A DNA stretch of 64,000 nucleotides from assembly GCA_000733415.1 (NCBI GenBank), contig KL662191.1:2257020-2321019 (forward strand), given 5' to 3'. Position 1 is the first letter of the stretch. Each line of letters begins with the position of its first letter. Source of the stretch: [Leptolyngbya] sp. JSC-1. Lineage in GTDB: Bacteria; Cyanobacteriota; Cyanobacteriia; Elainellales; Elainellaceae. This document shows positions 9,100 to 18,359 of this stretch, piece by piece. Under the pieces are notes generated by a model that did no database searches, was not told the DNA's origin, and worked only from the letters and a program-made list of their open reading frames with translations. The translations under genes and the position numbers were made by a program.

Positions 9100-10869
9100 C
9101 TAGCAATTACGATGCTTAATCACAGGAGTTAAATGCTCTGGAATGTTTTGTAAATCGATCGCATTACACCCGAATTCAAAGGCTGCATCGATCGATCGTC
9201 CAGCTCCTAGAGCATCATAAAAGCCTCTGGAGAACTCAATCGCAGCCCGATCGCCAATCTCCCGCTTCATGCCAATAACGATAGGAATCTGCTGCACAAT
9301 CAGCTCCGCTTGTGCCTCTGAGTAACAGCTATTCAGCACTACACAGCTCAACTGATCTTTAAACAGAGAAAATAAATTGGTCAACGCCTGCCCTTTGACC
9401 AGCGTGGCCTTTCCGGTTTCATCTTCTAACGCAATACCGCCTTCATCTACCTCTTCAGAGACGATGCTCAGCTTTCTGGACGCATCGGTAGTACTGCCTG
9501 CTGCTGAGTGGTGAGTGCCATGACCGCAGAAGTGGACAATTTGCGGCTCTACATCCAGTAGTGCCCGACGCAGATCATAGGTTCTAACAGCCCAACGTTG
9601 CTCTACCTTGAATAAGTCTCGATGTTTAGAACGTCGCAAACCTTCCTCAATTTCCCGCACTTCTTGATCTAATGCCAGTCGGGTTGACTCGATCGGATTA
9701 GCGGCTAGGACTAGAATCGTTTTGCGACGAACAGAATTAGATCCTGCAGCAGCATTGGCTTGACCAGATTGGCTATCAGGTTGTTGCTTCGGTGATTGGT
9801 AGGAATAGGTATCGCCGATGTGTAAGCCACTTACAGAGTGAGCATTGAAGTTGAATTTTCCGTGCTGTACCACATTACCACTGCCAACCACATTACCACT
9901 GCCAACCACATTGCCACTGCCAACCACATTGCCACTGCCAATCACATTGCCATCACCCGTAACGAGAGTACCGCCGCCGACGTTGCCACCAACTGCAATA
10001 GCACGATTCCCTGAAGCTACAGTATTCGTGTTATGTACAAGCTGGGCATTAAGCTCGCCAGGTGTGGACTCAACCTTGAGCGGCTCCTCCAATTCCTGCG
10101 GCAGGCGCTTCGGCTGCAATTGCCCCCCTGCGTAATACGCCAGGATAAAATTATCTGCCTGCTCAACATCCAGAACTGGATGCTGTTTCTGATTGGTCAA
10201 TACTGGTACAATCTGACTGACATACCTTACCAAATCCGCTGCCCGGATGTATCCATCTGGCTTGACGGCTCCAGCTCCACACAGCCCCTTGATCAATGCA
10301 TAGGTAAAGGCACTATAGGGCTTACCTGCGTAGGACAACTCATTCGGTCGAGAAGAGCCAATCATAATCCAACCGCCTTTGACAAACAGCTTTTGGGCTT
10401 CAGGAGGCAGCGGAGCCTTCACAATTTGAAATCCAGGCAGATTATTTAGCCCACCTGCATGGCAGCAATCCAACACCAGCAATAGTTGTTGTGCCGGAAT
10501 CTCCCGCAGAAGTTCTGTAAACTCATTGCCGCTCACTGCTGTTTCCGACAAATCCTCTGGGTTATATCCATGCGGCAGTAAATAATAAGACTTAATTGGC
10601 TTGGTCAGTTGATACCCATGTCCGGCAAAGTAGATTAGCACTGTGGATTCAGCGTTGGTTGTGTTCGCTAATCGTTCTAGGGTGGCAATGATATGCGCTC
10701 GAGTTGCTTCCTCACCAGTTAGCAAATGAATCTGTTGCTCTGGATAAGCACACCATTCTGGATCCTGGAGAATTTTTGCCAACCCTTTCGCGTCACCAAC
10801 TGTGTTCGGTAAATCTCCACCAATGCCAATCACACAGGCATGACCTTGTTCAAACCGATCGTTCACCAC
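9100..10869 (-). CDS. dual protease: N-terminal caspase (C14) and C-terminal CHAT
   Basis: This 589-residue predicted cytosolic effector has two caspase-fold domains. The first (about 5-250) is a metacaspase/C14 domain with catalytic His in FAGHGYQ (about residue 82) and Cys in LVLDCCHAGG (about 132). The second (about 385-585) is a CHAT domain with His in HFCGHGTHH (about 446) and Cys in VVLNSCYSEA (about 512). Both dyads look intact. The linker has a Gly/Asn/Val section, GNRAIAVGGNVGGG, then four tandem VGSGNV hexapeptides, then a GKFNFN...LHIGDTY module that also occurs in the next gene. In known systems such proteases are held inactive and released by STAND switches. The upstream region contains a TCAGT-type mobile repeat 98 bp before the start codon. 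Confidence 0.9.
   Translation of the reverse strand: MVNDRFEQGHACVIGIGGDLPNTVGDAKGLAKILQDPEWCAYPEQQIHLLTGEEATRAHIIATLERLANTTNAESTVLIYFAGHGYQLTKPIKSYYLLPHGYNPEDLSETAVSGNEFTELLREIPAQQLLLVLDCCHAGGLNNLPGFQIVKAPLPPEAQKLFVKGGWIMIGSSRPNELSYAGKPYSAFTYALIKGLCGAGAVKPDGYIRAADLVRYVSQIVPVLTNQKQHPVLDVEQADNFILAYYAGGQLQPKRLPQELEEPLKVESTPGELNAQLVHNTNTVASGNRAIAVGGNVGGGTLVTGDGNVIGSGNVVGSGNVVGSGNVVGSGNVVQHGKFNFNAHSVSGLHIGDTYSYQSPKQQPDSQSGQANAAAGSNSVRRKTILVLAANPIESTRLALDQEVREIEEGLRRSKHRDLFKVEQRWAVRTYDLRRALLDVEPQIVHFCGHGTHHSAAGSTTDASRKLSIVSEEVDEGGIALEDETGKATLVKGQALTNLFSLFKDQLSCVVLNSCYSEAQAELIVQQIPIVIGMKREIGDRAAIEFSRGFYDALGAGRSIDAAFEFGCNAIDLQNIPEHLTPVIKHRNC
9871..9958 (-). repeat. 18-bp tandem repeat encoding VGSGNV units
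   Basis: Four consecutive 18-bp units (plus-strand form CACATTRCCACTGCCAAC, 9871-9942) and a degenerate fifth lie inside the caspase/CHAT gene and encode VGSGNV hexapeptides. The length of 18 bp preserves the frame. This is a coding repeat, not a CRISPR array: the units are contiguous with no spacers. Confidence 0.85.
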
Positions 10870-10966
10870 GGCTGCCTCCCTCCTTTTCCATATCCAGTTC
10901 CATGTCTTGGAACGGTTTATTTCACAGTTAGAGTTGAACTCAACTTTGACTGAATCCGATCCAAAC

Positions 10967-11251
10967 TCAGTCGATTGAAAATGAATTCGTTTTGATCACT
11001 AGATTTGGGTTCGTTCGCGCAGCGTGTGCATAGCACAATCCCCCTCAATCCCTCTAAGCCCCTGCGGGGATGCGCCTTCAGCGTAGGATAGGGGGGACTT
11101 CAATCCCTGGTTGGTAGGTGCTGTGCATAGGCTGCGCCTCTTCCCCTTTATTTAAGGGGAGTTGGGGGGATCTTCGACTTGTGTGGACCCCGTAGCCTTC
11201 CCGCAGGGTAGGGGGTTAGGGGGAATCTCAACAGGATTTGCAATCTACTGA
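10967..11251. mobile_element. TCAGT-family MITE-like element, copy a
   Basis: This 285-bp non-coding element begins with TCAGTCGATTGAAAAT and ends with ATTTGCAATCTACTGA, an imperfect terminal inverted repeat of about 16 bp. It is flanked on both sides by AAC (10964-10966 and 11252-11254), a likely 3-bp target duplication. Its first 85 bp closely match copies at 29644 and 43516. The interior holds the GATCCCCC/GGGGGATC-type palindrome seen elsewhere in the window. It carries no transposase, so it would have to be mobilised in trans. The whole 10870-11577 gap contains nothing else except the presumed pncB promoter. Confidence 0.75.
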
Positions 11252-11505
11252 AACTATGAAAACTGCGCCCCGGCATCATAGCCACCTGATCCTGTCCACC
11301 CTATTGTAAATGGAGGGTCTGTCAAACCAATCTATGCAATTGCAAAGAAATTTGTGGACGTGGACGCAAGATTTTAGTTGATTTCAATATTATAAAAACT
11401 CAGCTGACCGACGCTAACTCTGTATAAATCTGAAGGATGAGCGAATTTATTCGTAAAATCAGCAAATCTGCGTTTAGACACCTAGGCAATTTTGGTTACT
11501 CTTAC

Positions 11506-11511
11506 TATAAT
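11506..11511 (+). promoter_or_regulatory. possible -10 element of the NAD operon
   Basis: A TATAAT hexamer lies 67 bp upstream of the chosen pncB start. No good -35 box is found at 16-18 bp spacing, so this is only a candidate. I could not recognise an NrtR operator here. Confidence 0.25.
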
Positions 11512-11577
11512 TGAATAACTTTGTGGGTGAGATGGCCGCTGGTCTTGCTTGCCCTATTCCCTGCTGGTCTTCCGATT

Positions 11578-12933
11578 ATGCAAGATCCAACCCTGCTGCT
11601 TTGTCCTCAAGACTACAGTTTGCTGACTGACCTGTATCAGCTCACGATGACGGCTTGCTATGTCGGTGAAGGCGTCGATCAGCGGCGGGCCAGTTTTGAG
11701 CTGTTTGTGCGGCGATTGCCCGATTCGTTTGGTTACTTGGTTGCAATGGGGTTAGAGCAGGCGTTGGACTATTTGGAGCAGTTGCGCTTCAGTGCAGAGC
11801 AGATTGCGGCTTTGCAGGCAACCGGCCTGTTTGCCAATGCGTCCGCTCGGTTCTGGGAATTGTTGGCATCGGCACGCTTCAGCGGCGATGTGTGGGCTGT
11901 GCCAGAAGGAACTGTAGTGTTTGCCCACGAGCCACTGCTGCGGGTGGAGGCTCCCCTGTGGCAGGCACAGCTTGTGGAAACCTATTTGCTGAATACAATC
12001 AATTACCAGACGCTGATTGCCACCAAAGCGGCTCGACTACGGGATGTGGCCGGAGCTGAGGCTACTCTGTTGGAATTTGGTACTCGACGGGCCTTTAGTC
12101 CGCAAGCCTCTCTCTGGGCAGCACGAGCAGCTCTTGCGGCTGGGTTGGATGCTACCTCGAATGTGCTGGCCGCCCTTAAATTAGGCCAAAAACCGAGCGG
12201 CACGATGGCCCATGCCCTGGTGATGGCGTTAGCCGCTCTCGAAGGCGATGAAGATCAGGCATTTCGAGCCTTTCATCGCTACTTTCCTGCCGCAACGCTG
12301 CTGATCGACACCTACGACTCGCTGGCTGCTGCCCATCGGTTGGCCCACCAGGTAGCCACAGGTGAAATGACGGTGAATGCGGTGCGCTTAGATTCAGGCG
12401 ATCTAGTGGCCCAATCACAACAGATTCGCCAACTTCTGCCGGGAGTGGCGATTGTCGCCAGTGGCGATCTGGATGAATATGAAATTGCTCGCCTGCAGGC
12501 AGAAGGAGCTGAGATCGATGCCTATGGGCTGGGCACCAAGTTGGTGACTGGCAGCCCGGTGAATGGCGTGTATAAACTGGTTGAAATTGACGGCATTCCA
12601 GTCATGAAGGAATCCAGCGCCAAGATCACCTATCCCGGTTGCAAGCAAATCTTTCGTTGCTTGCAGGGCAGTCAATTTCAGACTGATCGTTTGGGACTTG
12701 TGAGCGAATCGCCCCAAGCCAATGAACAGGCCATCCTGCAGCCTATGGTCAAACAAGGCCAGCGCCTCCAGCCCTCCGAACCTCTTGCCGTCATTGCTGA
12801 ACGCACTCGCACCGCCGTCGCCAGTCTTCCCCCTCCTATCCGCCAGATCCACCATGCCCCCACCACACTGCCCCAAATCTCTGCCGCCCTGCAACACCTC
12901 ACCGAGCAAACCAAGCGCGCTGCTAGAACTTGA
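11578..12933 (+). CDS. pncB: nicotinate phosphoribosyltransferase
   Basis: This is a 451-residue protein from the ATG chosen here. The frame runs upstream to a TTG at 11521, but those 19 residues have no family counterpart. The enzyme joins nicotinate and PRPP to form nicotinate mononucleotide, the entry step of the Preiss-Handler NAD salvage pathway in the cytosol. Signatures include SLLTDLYQLTM near the N-terminus, EFGTRRAFSPQA near residue 160, VRLDSGDL and DAYGLGTKLVTGSP in the phosphoribosyl-binding half, and KESSAKITYPGCKQ near residue 345. It is the first gene of an operon with nadD (28 bp downstream) and nrtR. The last 150 bp use strikingly C-rich codons compared with the rest of the gene. 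Confidence 0.93.
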   Translation: MQDPTLLLCPQDYSLLTDLYQLTMTACYVGEGVDQRRASFELFVRRLPDSFGYLVAMGLEQALDYLEQLRFSAEQIAALQATGLFANASARFWELLASARFSGDVWAVPEGTVVFAHEPLLRVEAPLWQAQLVETYLLNTINYQTLIATKAARLRDVAGAEATLLEFGTRRAFSPQASLWAARAALAAGLDATSNVLAALKLGQKPSGTMAHALVMALAALEGDEDQAFRAFHRYFPAATLLIDTYDSLAAAHRLAHQVATGEMTVNAVRLDSGDLVAQSQQIRQLLPGVAIVASGDLDEYEIARLQAEGAEIDAYGLGTKLVTGSPVNGVYKLVEIDGIPVMKESSAKITYPGCKQIFRCLQGSQFQTDRLGLVSESPQANEQAILQPMVKQGQRLQPSEPLAVIAERTRTAVASLPPPIRQIHHAPTTLPQISAALQHLTEQTKRAART

Positions 12934-12961
12934 CCGCTAAACTCTCAACCCCACCACCCTC

Positions 12962-13573
12962 ATGCTCTCCATCGCCCTATTTGGAACTAGTGCTGACCCA
13001 CCTACCGCCGGCCATCAGGCTATTCTGGTCTGGCTAGCGGACCATTTTGATCAGGTGGCGGTTTGGGCGTCGGATAATCCATTTAAGCAGCACCAAACGC
13101 CGCTAGAACACCGGGCCGCGATGCTGCAACTGCTGATCGACGATATTGATCCACCGCGCCACAATCTGCATCTGTTGCCGGAACTAAGTCATCCCAGAGC
13201 GCTGATTACAGTAGAGCGAGCGAGGCAGCGCTGGCCCCAGGCTGAATTCACTCTCACCATCGGCTCAGATTTGGTAGCGCAATTACCGCGTTGGCATCGG
13301 GTGCAGGAGTTGTTACAGCAGGTGAAGTTATTGGTGGTACCACGGTCGGGGTATGCTATTGCCGAAGCCGATCTGGCATCATTGCGGCAGATGGGAGCTA
13401 GGGTAACAATCGCTGATTTGGAGGTACCAGCCGTTTCCTCAACCGCCTATCGGGAAGAAGCCGATCCGGAAATTGTCACTCCTCCGATCGAAGCGTATAT
13501 TCATCGGGAGCATTTGTACGAATGCCAGGACGCACCCCCAGAAAATCTACTGACTCAGCCTCGGCGCAGCTAG
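12962..13573 (+). CDS. nadD: nicotinate-nucleotide adenylyltransferase
   Basis: This 203-residue protein is predicted to adenylylate nicotinate mononucleotide to deamido-NAD. The nucleotidyltransferase signature GTSADPPTAGHQ at residues 9-20 is a variant of the GGTFDPPHxGH motif in which T-x-G-H replaces H-x-G-H. The second signature SSTAYRE near residue 160 corresponds to the SSTxIR motif. The length is normal for NadD. It sits between pncB, the previous step in the same pathway, and the regulator nrtR, with which it overlaps by 52 bp. This strongly supports an NAD salvage operon. Confidence 0.9.
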   Translation: MLSIALFGTSADPPTAGHQAILVWLADHFDQVAVWASDNPFKQHQTPLEHRAAMLQLLIDDIDPPRHNLHLLPELSHPRALITVERARQRWPQAEFTLTIGSDLVAQLPRWHRVQELLQQVKLLVVPRSGYAIAEADLASLRQMGARVTIADLEVPAVSSTAYREEADPEIVTPPIEAYIHREHLYECQDAPPENLLTQPRRS

Positions 13574-14262
13574 CGGACTTTAAGGTCGGCGTGGATAACG
13601 TGATTTTTTCCGTAGACACCGCTCAGAATCGCCTCTTGGTTTTGCTGGTGATGCGGCATGAGGATCCGTTTGTGGGACAGTGGAGCTTGCCCGGAACGCT
13701 AGTGCGCCAAGGAGAATCCCTGGAAGATGCAGCCTATCGCGTGTTGTCGGAAAAAATTCGGGTAGAGAACCTCTACTTAGAGCAGCTCTACACCTTTGGC
13801 GGCCCCAACCGCGATCCACGCGAAGCCACCCACAGCTTTGGGATTCGCTATTTGACCGTCAGCTACTTTGCTCTAGTCCGGCTGGCCGAAGCCGAGCTGA
13901 TTGCCGATGGTGTGAGCGGGATTGCCTGGTATCCGCTGAAACAGGTGCCGCCGCTGGCATTTGACCACAATCAAATTTTGGAATACGGCTATCGTCGTCT
14001 GCGCAATAAGCTGGAGTACAGTCCGGTCGCATTTGAGGTGTTGCCGGAGCTATTTACCTTGAGTGACCTGTATCAGCTCTACACTACCATTCTGGGCGAG
14101 TTTTCCGATTACTCAAATTTCCGCTCCCGCTTACTGAAGCTGGGCTTCCTGCATGATACAGGAGTGAAGGTGTCTCGCGGCGCTGGACGCCCTGCTAGCC
14201 TCTATCGCTTTGATGCTGAGGCATTTGCTCCCTACAAAGACAAACCAATGGTATTCATTTAA
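13522..14262 (+). CDS. nrtR: NrtR-type Nudix transcriptional regulator of NAD metabolism
   Basis: This 246-residue protein has an N-terminal Nudix-fold domain (about 15-160) and a C-terminal winged helix (about 165-240, ending ...SRGAGRPASLYRF), the layout of NrtR repressors. NrtR binds operators in front of NAD genes and is released by ADP-ribose. The Nudix box is degenerate: after GESLEDAAYR the usual REUxEE acids read RVLSEK. This suggests ligand sensing rather than hydrolysis, as in other NrtR proteins. The start overlaps nadD by 52 bp; GGGAG about 10 bp upstream can serve as ribosome binding site. The stop overlaps the convergent histidine kinase gene by 4 bp. The operon presumably includes its own target. 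Confidence 0.85.
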   Translation: MPGRTPRKSTDSASAQLADFKVGVDNVIFSVDTAQNRLLVLLVMRHEDPFVGQWSLPGTLVRQGESLEDAAYRVLSEKIRVENLYLEQLYTFGGPNRDPREATHSFGIRYLTVSYFALVRLAEAELIADGVSGIAWYPLKQVPPLAFDHNQILEYGYRRLRNKLEYSPVAFEVLPELFTLSDLYQLYTTILGEFSDYSNFRSRLLKLGFLHDTGVKVSRGAGRPASLYRFDAEAFAPYKDKPMVFI

Positions 14263-17200
14263 TCCCTTCCCAGATGCTCCCTCTGCTCATCCCTCTGCTC
14301 ATCCCTCTGTTCGTCTGCCTGCTCGTTCCCTTGCTTGCCCTTCAGAGCTTGTTCTGCCAAATGCAGGATCTGCTCAAAGTCAAAATTATCTACCTTTTGG
14401 CGGAGCGCTGCTGCTAAAGCGGCCTGCTCGGCTGGCAGTTGTGCGAGTAGGGCCAGGATTTTTTCAGAATCGAGCTGGGTTGTGACCTGGTAGAGCTGGG
14501 CAATCCATTCAGGCGGCATGATTTGCAGGGAGTGAGGCGTAGGCCGCACGGGCGGTGAGGAAATGGACTGCTCTCGCGGTGGCTGGCCTGGATCTGGTTC
14601 TGCGTAAATATATTGCACGCCTAGATGTTCGCTCAATTTTTCTAAAATCATTTCAGTTTGCAGCGGCTTGAGGACAAAATCATCGCAGCCAACCGCCAAA
14701 GCCTGAGCGCGGTTTTCGGTAAACGCACTCGCGGTGAGGGCAATGATTTTGGTGCTTGGGGTGGTCTGATCTGTTCGGGCGGCTTCCATGGCTCGAATTC
14801 GTCGAGTTGCTTCATACCCATCCATGATCGGCATCCGCAGATCCATCCAGATTAAATCAGGCTGCCAGGATTGCCACAGGGTGAGGGCGGCTTGACCATT
14901 GGTAGCTTCCTGAACCTCAAACCCGAAACCCTGCAAGAGGTTGAGCAGCAGGAGCCGGTTGGCCCAGTTGTCCTCAGCAATCAAGATGCGGTAGGAGGGC
15001 TGGTTAGCGGCTAAAGCGACGGCTCGCCCTTGTAGGGGTTGTATCGGTGCCACGGCGGCGGCAGCGGGCAGCACTGGAATGCTAAACCAGAAGGTAGTAC
15101 CATGCTCCAGCTCGCTAGCAATTGTCAGTTCGCCCCCCAACAACCTGACAAACTCTCGGCTAATTGGCAATCCCAAGCCAGTTCCGTCCGGCTGCGCCTT
15201 CTGTAGTTTTGACTGTACAAACGGTTCAAATAGGCTTTCCAGCTCATGTGCAGCAATCCCAGGTCCCGTGTCGCTGACCTCAAAATGCAGAACGAGACAG
15301 GGTTGAACATTCTCCTTGGCTTCATATCCACTTGCCTCTGGCACACCCTCCACCTCCACCCGCAATGTGATCTGTCCCTCCTGGGTAAACTTGACCGCAT
15401 TGCTGAGCAGGTTAATCAGAATTTGGCGCAGCTTACCAGCATCGGTCTGAACATATTGAGGCAGGTTGGGGGCAAGCTGGCAGAGAATCTGTAATCCTTT
15501 CTGTTCGGCTCGCAGACGAAACATCTGCTCTAGCGTCGTGAGAAACTCGTGCAAATCGAAGCTGGTCAGATTGAAAGTTGATCGTCCGGCCTCGATCTTG
15601 GACATTTCCAGGATGTCGTTGATCAGGTTGAGCAGGTGTTCGCCACTGCGGTTGATGATTGTAATTTGCTCTTGTTGCGCTTTCGACAGGGCCGGGTGGT
15701 TGGCCAGCAGTTGACTGAAGCCAAGAATGGCATTGAGGGGCGTGCGTAGCTCATGGCTCATGTTGGCGAGAAAGGTGCTTTTGGCTTGGTTGGCGGCTTC
15801 GGCGGCTTCTTTCGCCTGTTGCAATTCCATTTCAGCCTGTCGGCGCAGGGTGATATCGCTGAGCGAGCCAATGGCTCGAATCGGGGTGCCGGTTTCATCC
15901 CAGACGGCTTTGCCTCTGGCCAAGAGCCATTTGTAACTGCCATCCTTACAGCGCATGCGGTACTCCAACGTATACACAGGAGTTTCTCGATTCAGATAGT
16001 TTTGGAATGCGGTTTGCAAAACCGGTTGATCGTCGGGGTGAATGCAGCCAAACCATTTTTCAAAGGTATCAATCTCTTCGTAATCGTATCCCAACATTTC
16101 CATACAGCGGGGAGACAAGAAATGTTCATCGGTAATCAAATTGTGATCCCAAATGCCATCATTACCACCTTCAATGGCTAATTGCCAACGTTCTTCACTT
16201 TGTCGGAGCGCATCTTCAACTTGTTTGCGCTCTGTAATATCCATTGCAGTTCCAAACAGTTGAATTACCTGTCCGTGGCTGTCTCGTACCACTTCTCCTC
16301 GCCCTAGCAGCTCGCGAATCAAACCGTCCGGGCGAATGATGCGATGTTCAATTTCATAGGGCGTTCCATTGCTGATGGCCTGTTCTATGATTGTTTGCAT
16401 CAAGCTACGCTCATCGGGATGCAGCAGTTGCACATACTTGGCATAGGTTGGTTCTGGCTGGGTTGGGTCGAGGCCAAAGATGCGGAAGAGTTCTTCGGAC
16501 CAGGTGATTTTTTGCGTTGCTAAATCGAATTCCCAACTGCCGACATGGGCGACGCGCTGAGCTTGTAGTAATTTCGTTTCACTCGCTTTGCGATCGCTAA
16601 TGTCTGTAATCAGAGCATAATAGCCTTGAACAGCCCGCTGTTCATCTAGATCGGGCACTAGCACGGCAGAGATATAGCGTATTTTGTCGCCTTGATAGGG
16701 CATTTCCGCTTCGTAGGTGACCGTTTCTCCAGATAAGACGCGTTCTACATACTGCCGGACCCGTTGATAGGCCGATGTACCAATCACTTCCTCAACGGTT
16801 TTGCCCAAAATATCTGCTTTTTTGCAATTAAACCAATCTTCGTAGGTGCGGTTGACGAACTGATAGCGATAGGAGGCATCAATGTAGGAAATACAGCCGG
16901 AAATCGAGTCGGTGATCAGCTGAAGTTGGGCTTCGCGTGCTCGTAATGCCTGCGTTTGTTCGGCTACCTGTTGTTCTAACCGCTGCTCATAGGTTTGCCG
17001 TAACTGGTTAGCTTTGCGAAACTCCAGCATCATCTGATGAAACGATGCAGCCAGGGTCTCTACTTCCACAATCCGGGAGGTTGGCAATGGCTGCTCTAAG
17101 CCAGCGGCAAAGGTTTGAGTCGCCTGGGTAAGCTGAGCGAGCGAGCGGGTAAGGCGGCGCGCGATCCAGATGCCAATCCCAACTGAACTGACCAAGACCA

Positions 17201-18359
17201 AACCGCATAACAACATGGTGCGCTGCCTATTGGCCTGAATTTCAGCCATGAAGTCGGCCTCGGGCACGATCATCACCACGGTCCACTGGTGTTGAGAATC
17301 GAGCTGAAACGATGTCACCTGCCCAAAATACAACTGATTTTGCCACCGAAACAGGGTTGCTTGCCCAGAATAGCTATGGCGCTTGCTCTGGTTCAACGTC
17401 TGGTCTAGTCCCTGGTTCAGGCTCCAATTGGCAGCGGCTCGCGTCAGCGGATTTTCGCTATCTTGGGCAGCTAAGCGCAGGGCTGTGGGGGCTAGGGTCT
17501 TTTTTCCCGCCGTAGAGAGATCCTGCCGAAACGGCAGTTCACCCGTAGAAGTAGCAATCAACCAGCCCTGTTCGTCCATGATAAAGGCTTGGCCCATCTT
17601 GCCGATTTGAAGATGTTGCAGAACCGTACCCATTTGCTCCGAATAGATGCTGGCACTCAGGACACCCTGTACTTGGCCTTGGGAGTCAGTAAACGGTAAA
17701 AAGTAAGCCATCATCAGCAAGGGTTGATCGGTACCCCGCACTGTGGAAACGATGGGTTGCCAAAGTCCGTTCTGAGTTTGTTTAGCAACCGGATACCAGG
17801 GGCTGGCAGCGGGTGTGGCGTGCGGATCAAAGTTTGGCAAGGTATCTTGCCAATAAAGACGCTGGCCCTGTCGATCGGCCACATAGCTCTCCAGTGCTCC
17901 GGTGACCAAATTGCGCCGACGAATCGCCAACCGATCCGGACGCGGACGACCCACAGCCAGAAACTCTTTGCGTTCGGTCGCAATCATCAACCCGCTGATA
18001 CCCGAGTGAATCTTTAGCTGATTGACAAAATAGGCTTCGATTTGGGTCGCATCTTGCCAATCTAAAGCTCCTAGCCGAATTGCAGCTTGATTGTCTTGGG
18101 TGACAATTTTGGGAGCATGAAAATAGTGGTTCAGATTTTGGATAATCCGCTCTCCCTGTTCTTGCATCAGCTGATTTGCCAGGTTAGCTACTGCCTGCTG
18201 CCCGCTACGATAGGACAAATATCCGACAAGACTGACAGCCGCAATGGTCTGTAGGGCAAATGGCACTACTAAAACCCATCGCAGCGGAACTGCTTGGCGG
18301 AACGCGAAGGGTATCAATAACGGCAGTTTCATAGTCACGAGGGCTTTTAGCGGGGCCAT
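14259..18359 (-). CDS. hybrid sensor histidine kinase with extracytoplasmic Cache and three PAS domains
   Basis: This 1366-residue inner-membrane sensor is predicted to autophosphorylate and pass phosphate to its own receiver. A first membrane segment (about 25-47) is followed by a periplasmic dCache-like ligand domain (about 50-365), a second segment (LLCGLVLVSSVGIGIWIA, about 382-400) and a HAMP domain with coiled coil (to about 475). Three PAS/PAC domains (about 478-850) come next, then HisKA with phospho-acceptor His869 in SHELRTPLN, and HATPase with DTGPGI and GTGLGLPIS. The receiver has phospho-acceptor Asp1173 in WMDLRMPIMDGYEA. The C-terminal tail contains DEQR repeats from 12-bp duplications. 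No partner regulator is adjacent, and the signal is unknown. It converges on nrtR with a 4-bp overlap. Confidence 0.92.
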   Translation of the reverse strand: MAPLKALVTMKLPLLIPFAFRQAVPLRWVLVVPFALQTIAAVSLVGYLSYRSGQQAVANLANQLMQEQGERIIQNLNHYFHAPKIVTQDNQAAIRLGALDWQDATQIEAYFVNQLKIHSGISGLMIATERKEFLAVGRPRPDRLAIRRRNLVTGALESYVADRQGQRLYWQDTLPNFDPHATPAASPWYPVAKQTQNGLWQPIVSTVRGTDQPLLMMAYFLPFTDSQGQVQGVLSASIYSEQMGTVLQHLQIGKMGQAFIMDEQGWLIATSTGELPFRQDLSTAGKKTLAPTALRLAAQDSENPLTRAAANWSLNQGLDQTLNQSKRHSYSGQATLFRWQNQLYFGQVTSFQLDSQHQWTVVMIVPEADFMAEIQANRQRTMLLCGLVLVSSVGIGIWIARRLTRSLAQLTQATQTFAAGLEQPLPTSRIVEVETLAASFHQMMLEFRKANQLRQTYEQRLEQQVAEQTQALRAREAQLQLITDSISGCISYIDASYRYQFVNRTYEDWFNCKKADILGKTVEEVIGTSAYQRVRQYVERVLSGETVTYEAEMPYQGDKIRYISAVLVPDLDEQRAVQGYYALITDISDRKASETKLLQAQRVAHVGSWEFDLATQKITWSEELFRIFGLDPTQPEPTYAKYVQLLHPDERSLMQTIIEQAISNGTPYEIEHRIIRPDGLIRELLGRGEVVRDSHGQVIQLFGTAMDITERKQVEDALRQSEERWQLAIEGGNDGIWDHNLITDEHFLSPRCMEMLGYDYEEIDTFEKWFGCIHPDDQPVLQTAFQNYLNRETPVYTLEYRMRCKDGSYKWLLARGKAVWDETGTPIRAIGSLSDITLRRQAEMELQQAKEAAEAANQAKSTFLANMSHELRTPLNAILGFSQLLANHPALSKAQQEQITIINRSGEHLLNLINDILEMSKIEAGRSTFNLTSFDLHEFLTTLEQMFRLRAEQKGLQILCQLAPNLPQYVQTDAGKLRQILINLLSNAVKFTQEGQITLRVEVEGVPEASGYEAKENVQPCLVLHFEVSDTGPGIAAHELESLFEPFVQSKLQKAQPDGTGLGLPISREFVRLLGGELTIASELEHGTTFWFSIPVLPAAAAVAPIQPLQGRAVALAANQPSYRILIAEDNWANRLLLLNLLQGFGFEVQEATNGQAALTLWQSWQPDLIWMDLRMPIMDGYEATRRIRAMEAARTDQTTPSTKIIALTASAFTENRAQALAVGCDDFVLKPLQTEMILEKLSEHLGVQYIYAEPDPGQPPREQSISSPPVRPTPHSLQIMPPEWIAQLYQVTTQLDSEKILALLAQLPAEQAALAAALRQKVDNFDFEQILHLAEQALKGKQGNEQADEQRDEQRDEQREHLGRD

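Noticed and set aside
9871..9958. Regular 18-bp repeats resembling a short CRISPR array
   Set aside because: The units are contiguous with no spacers, lie in a gene and encode VGSGNV hexapeptides.
11521..11577. N-terminal extension of pncB that looks like a membrane segment
   Set aside because: It starts at TTG, has no counterpart in the family, and the downstream ATG fits the known start.
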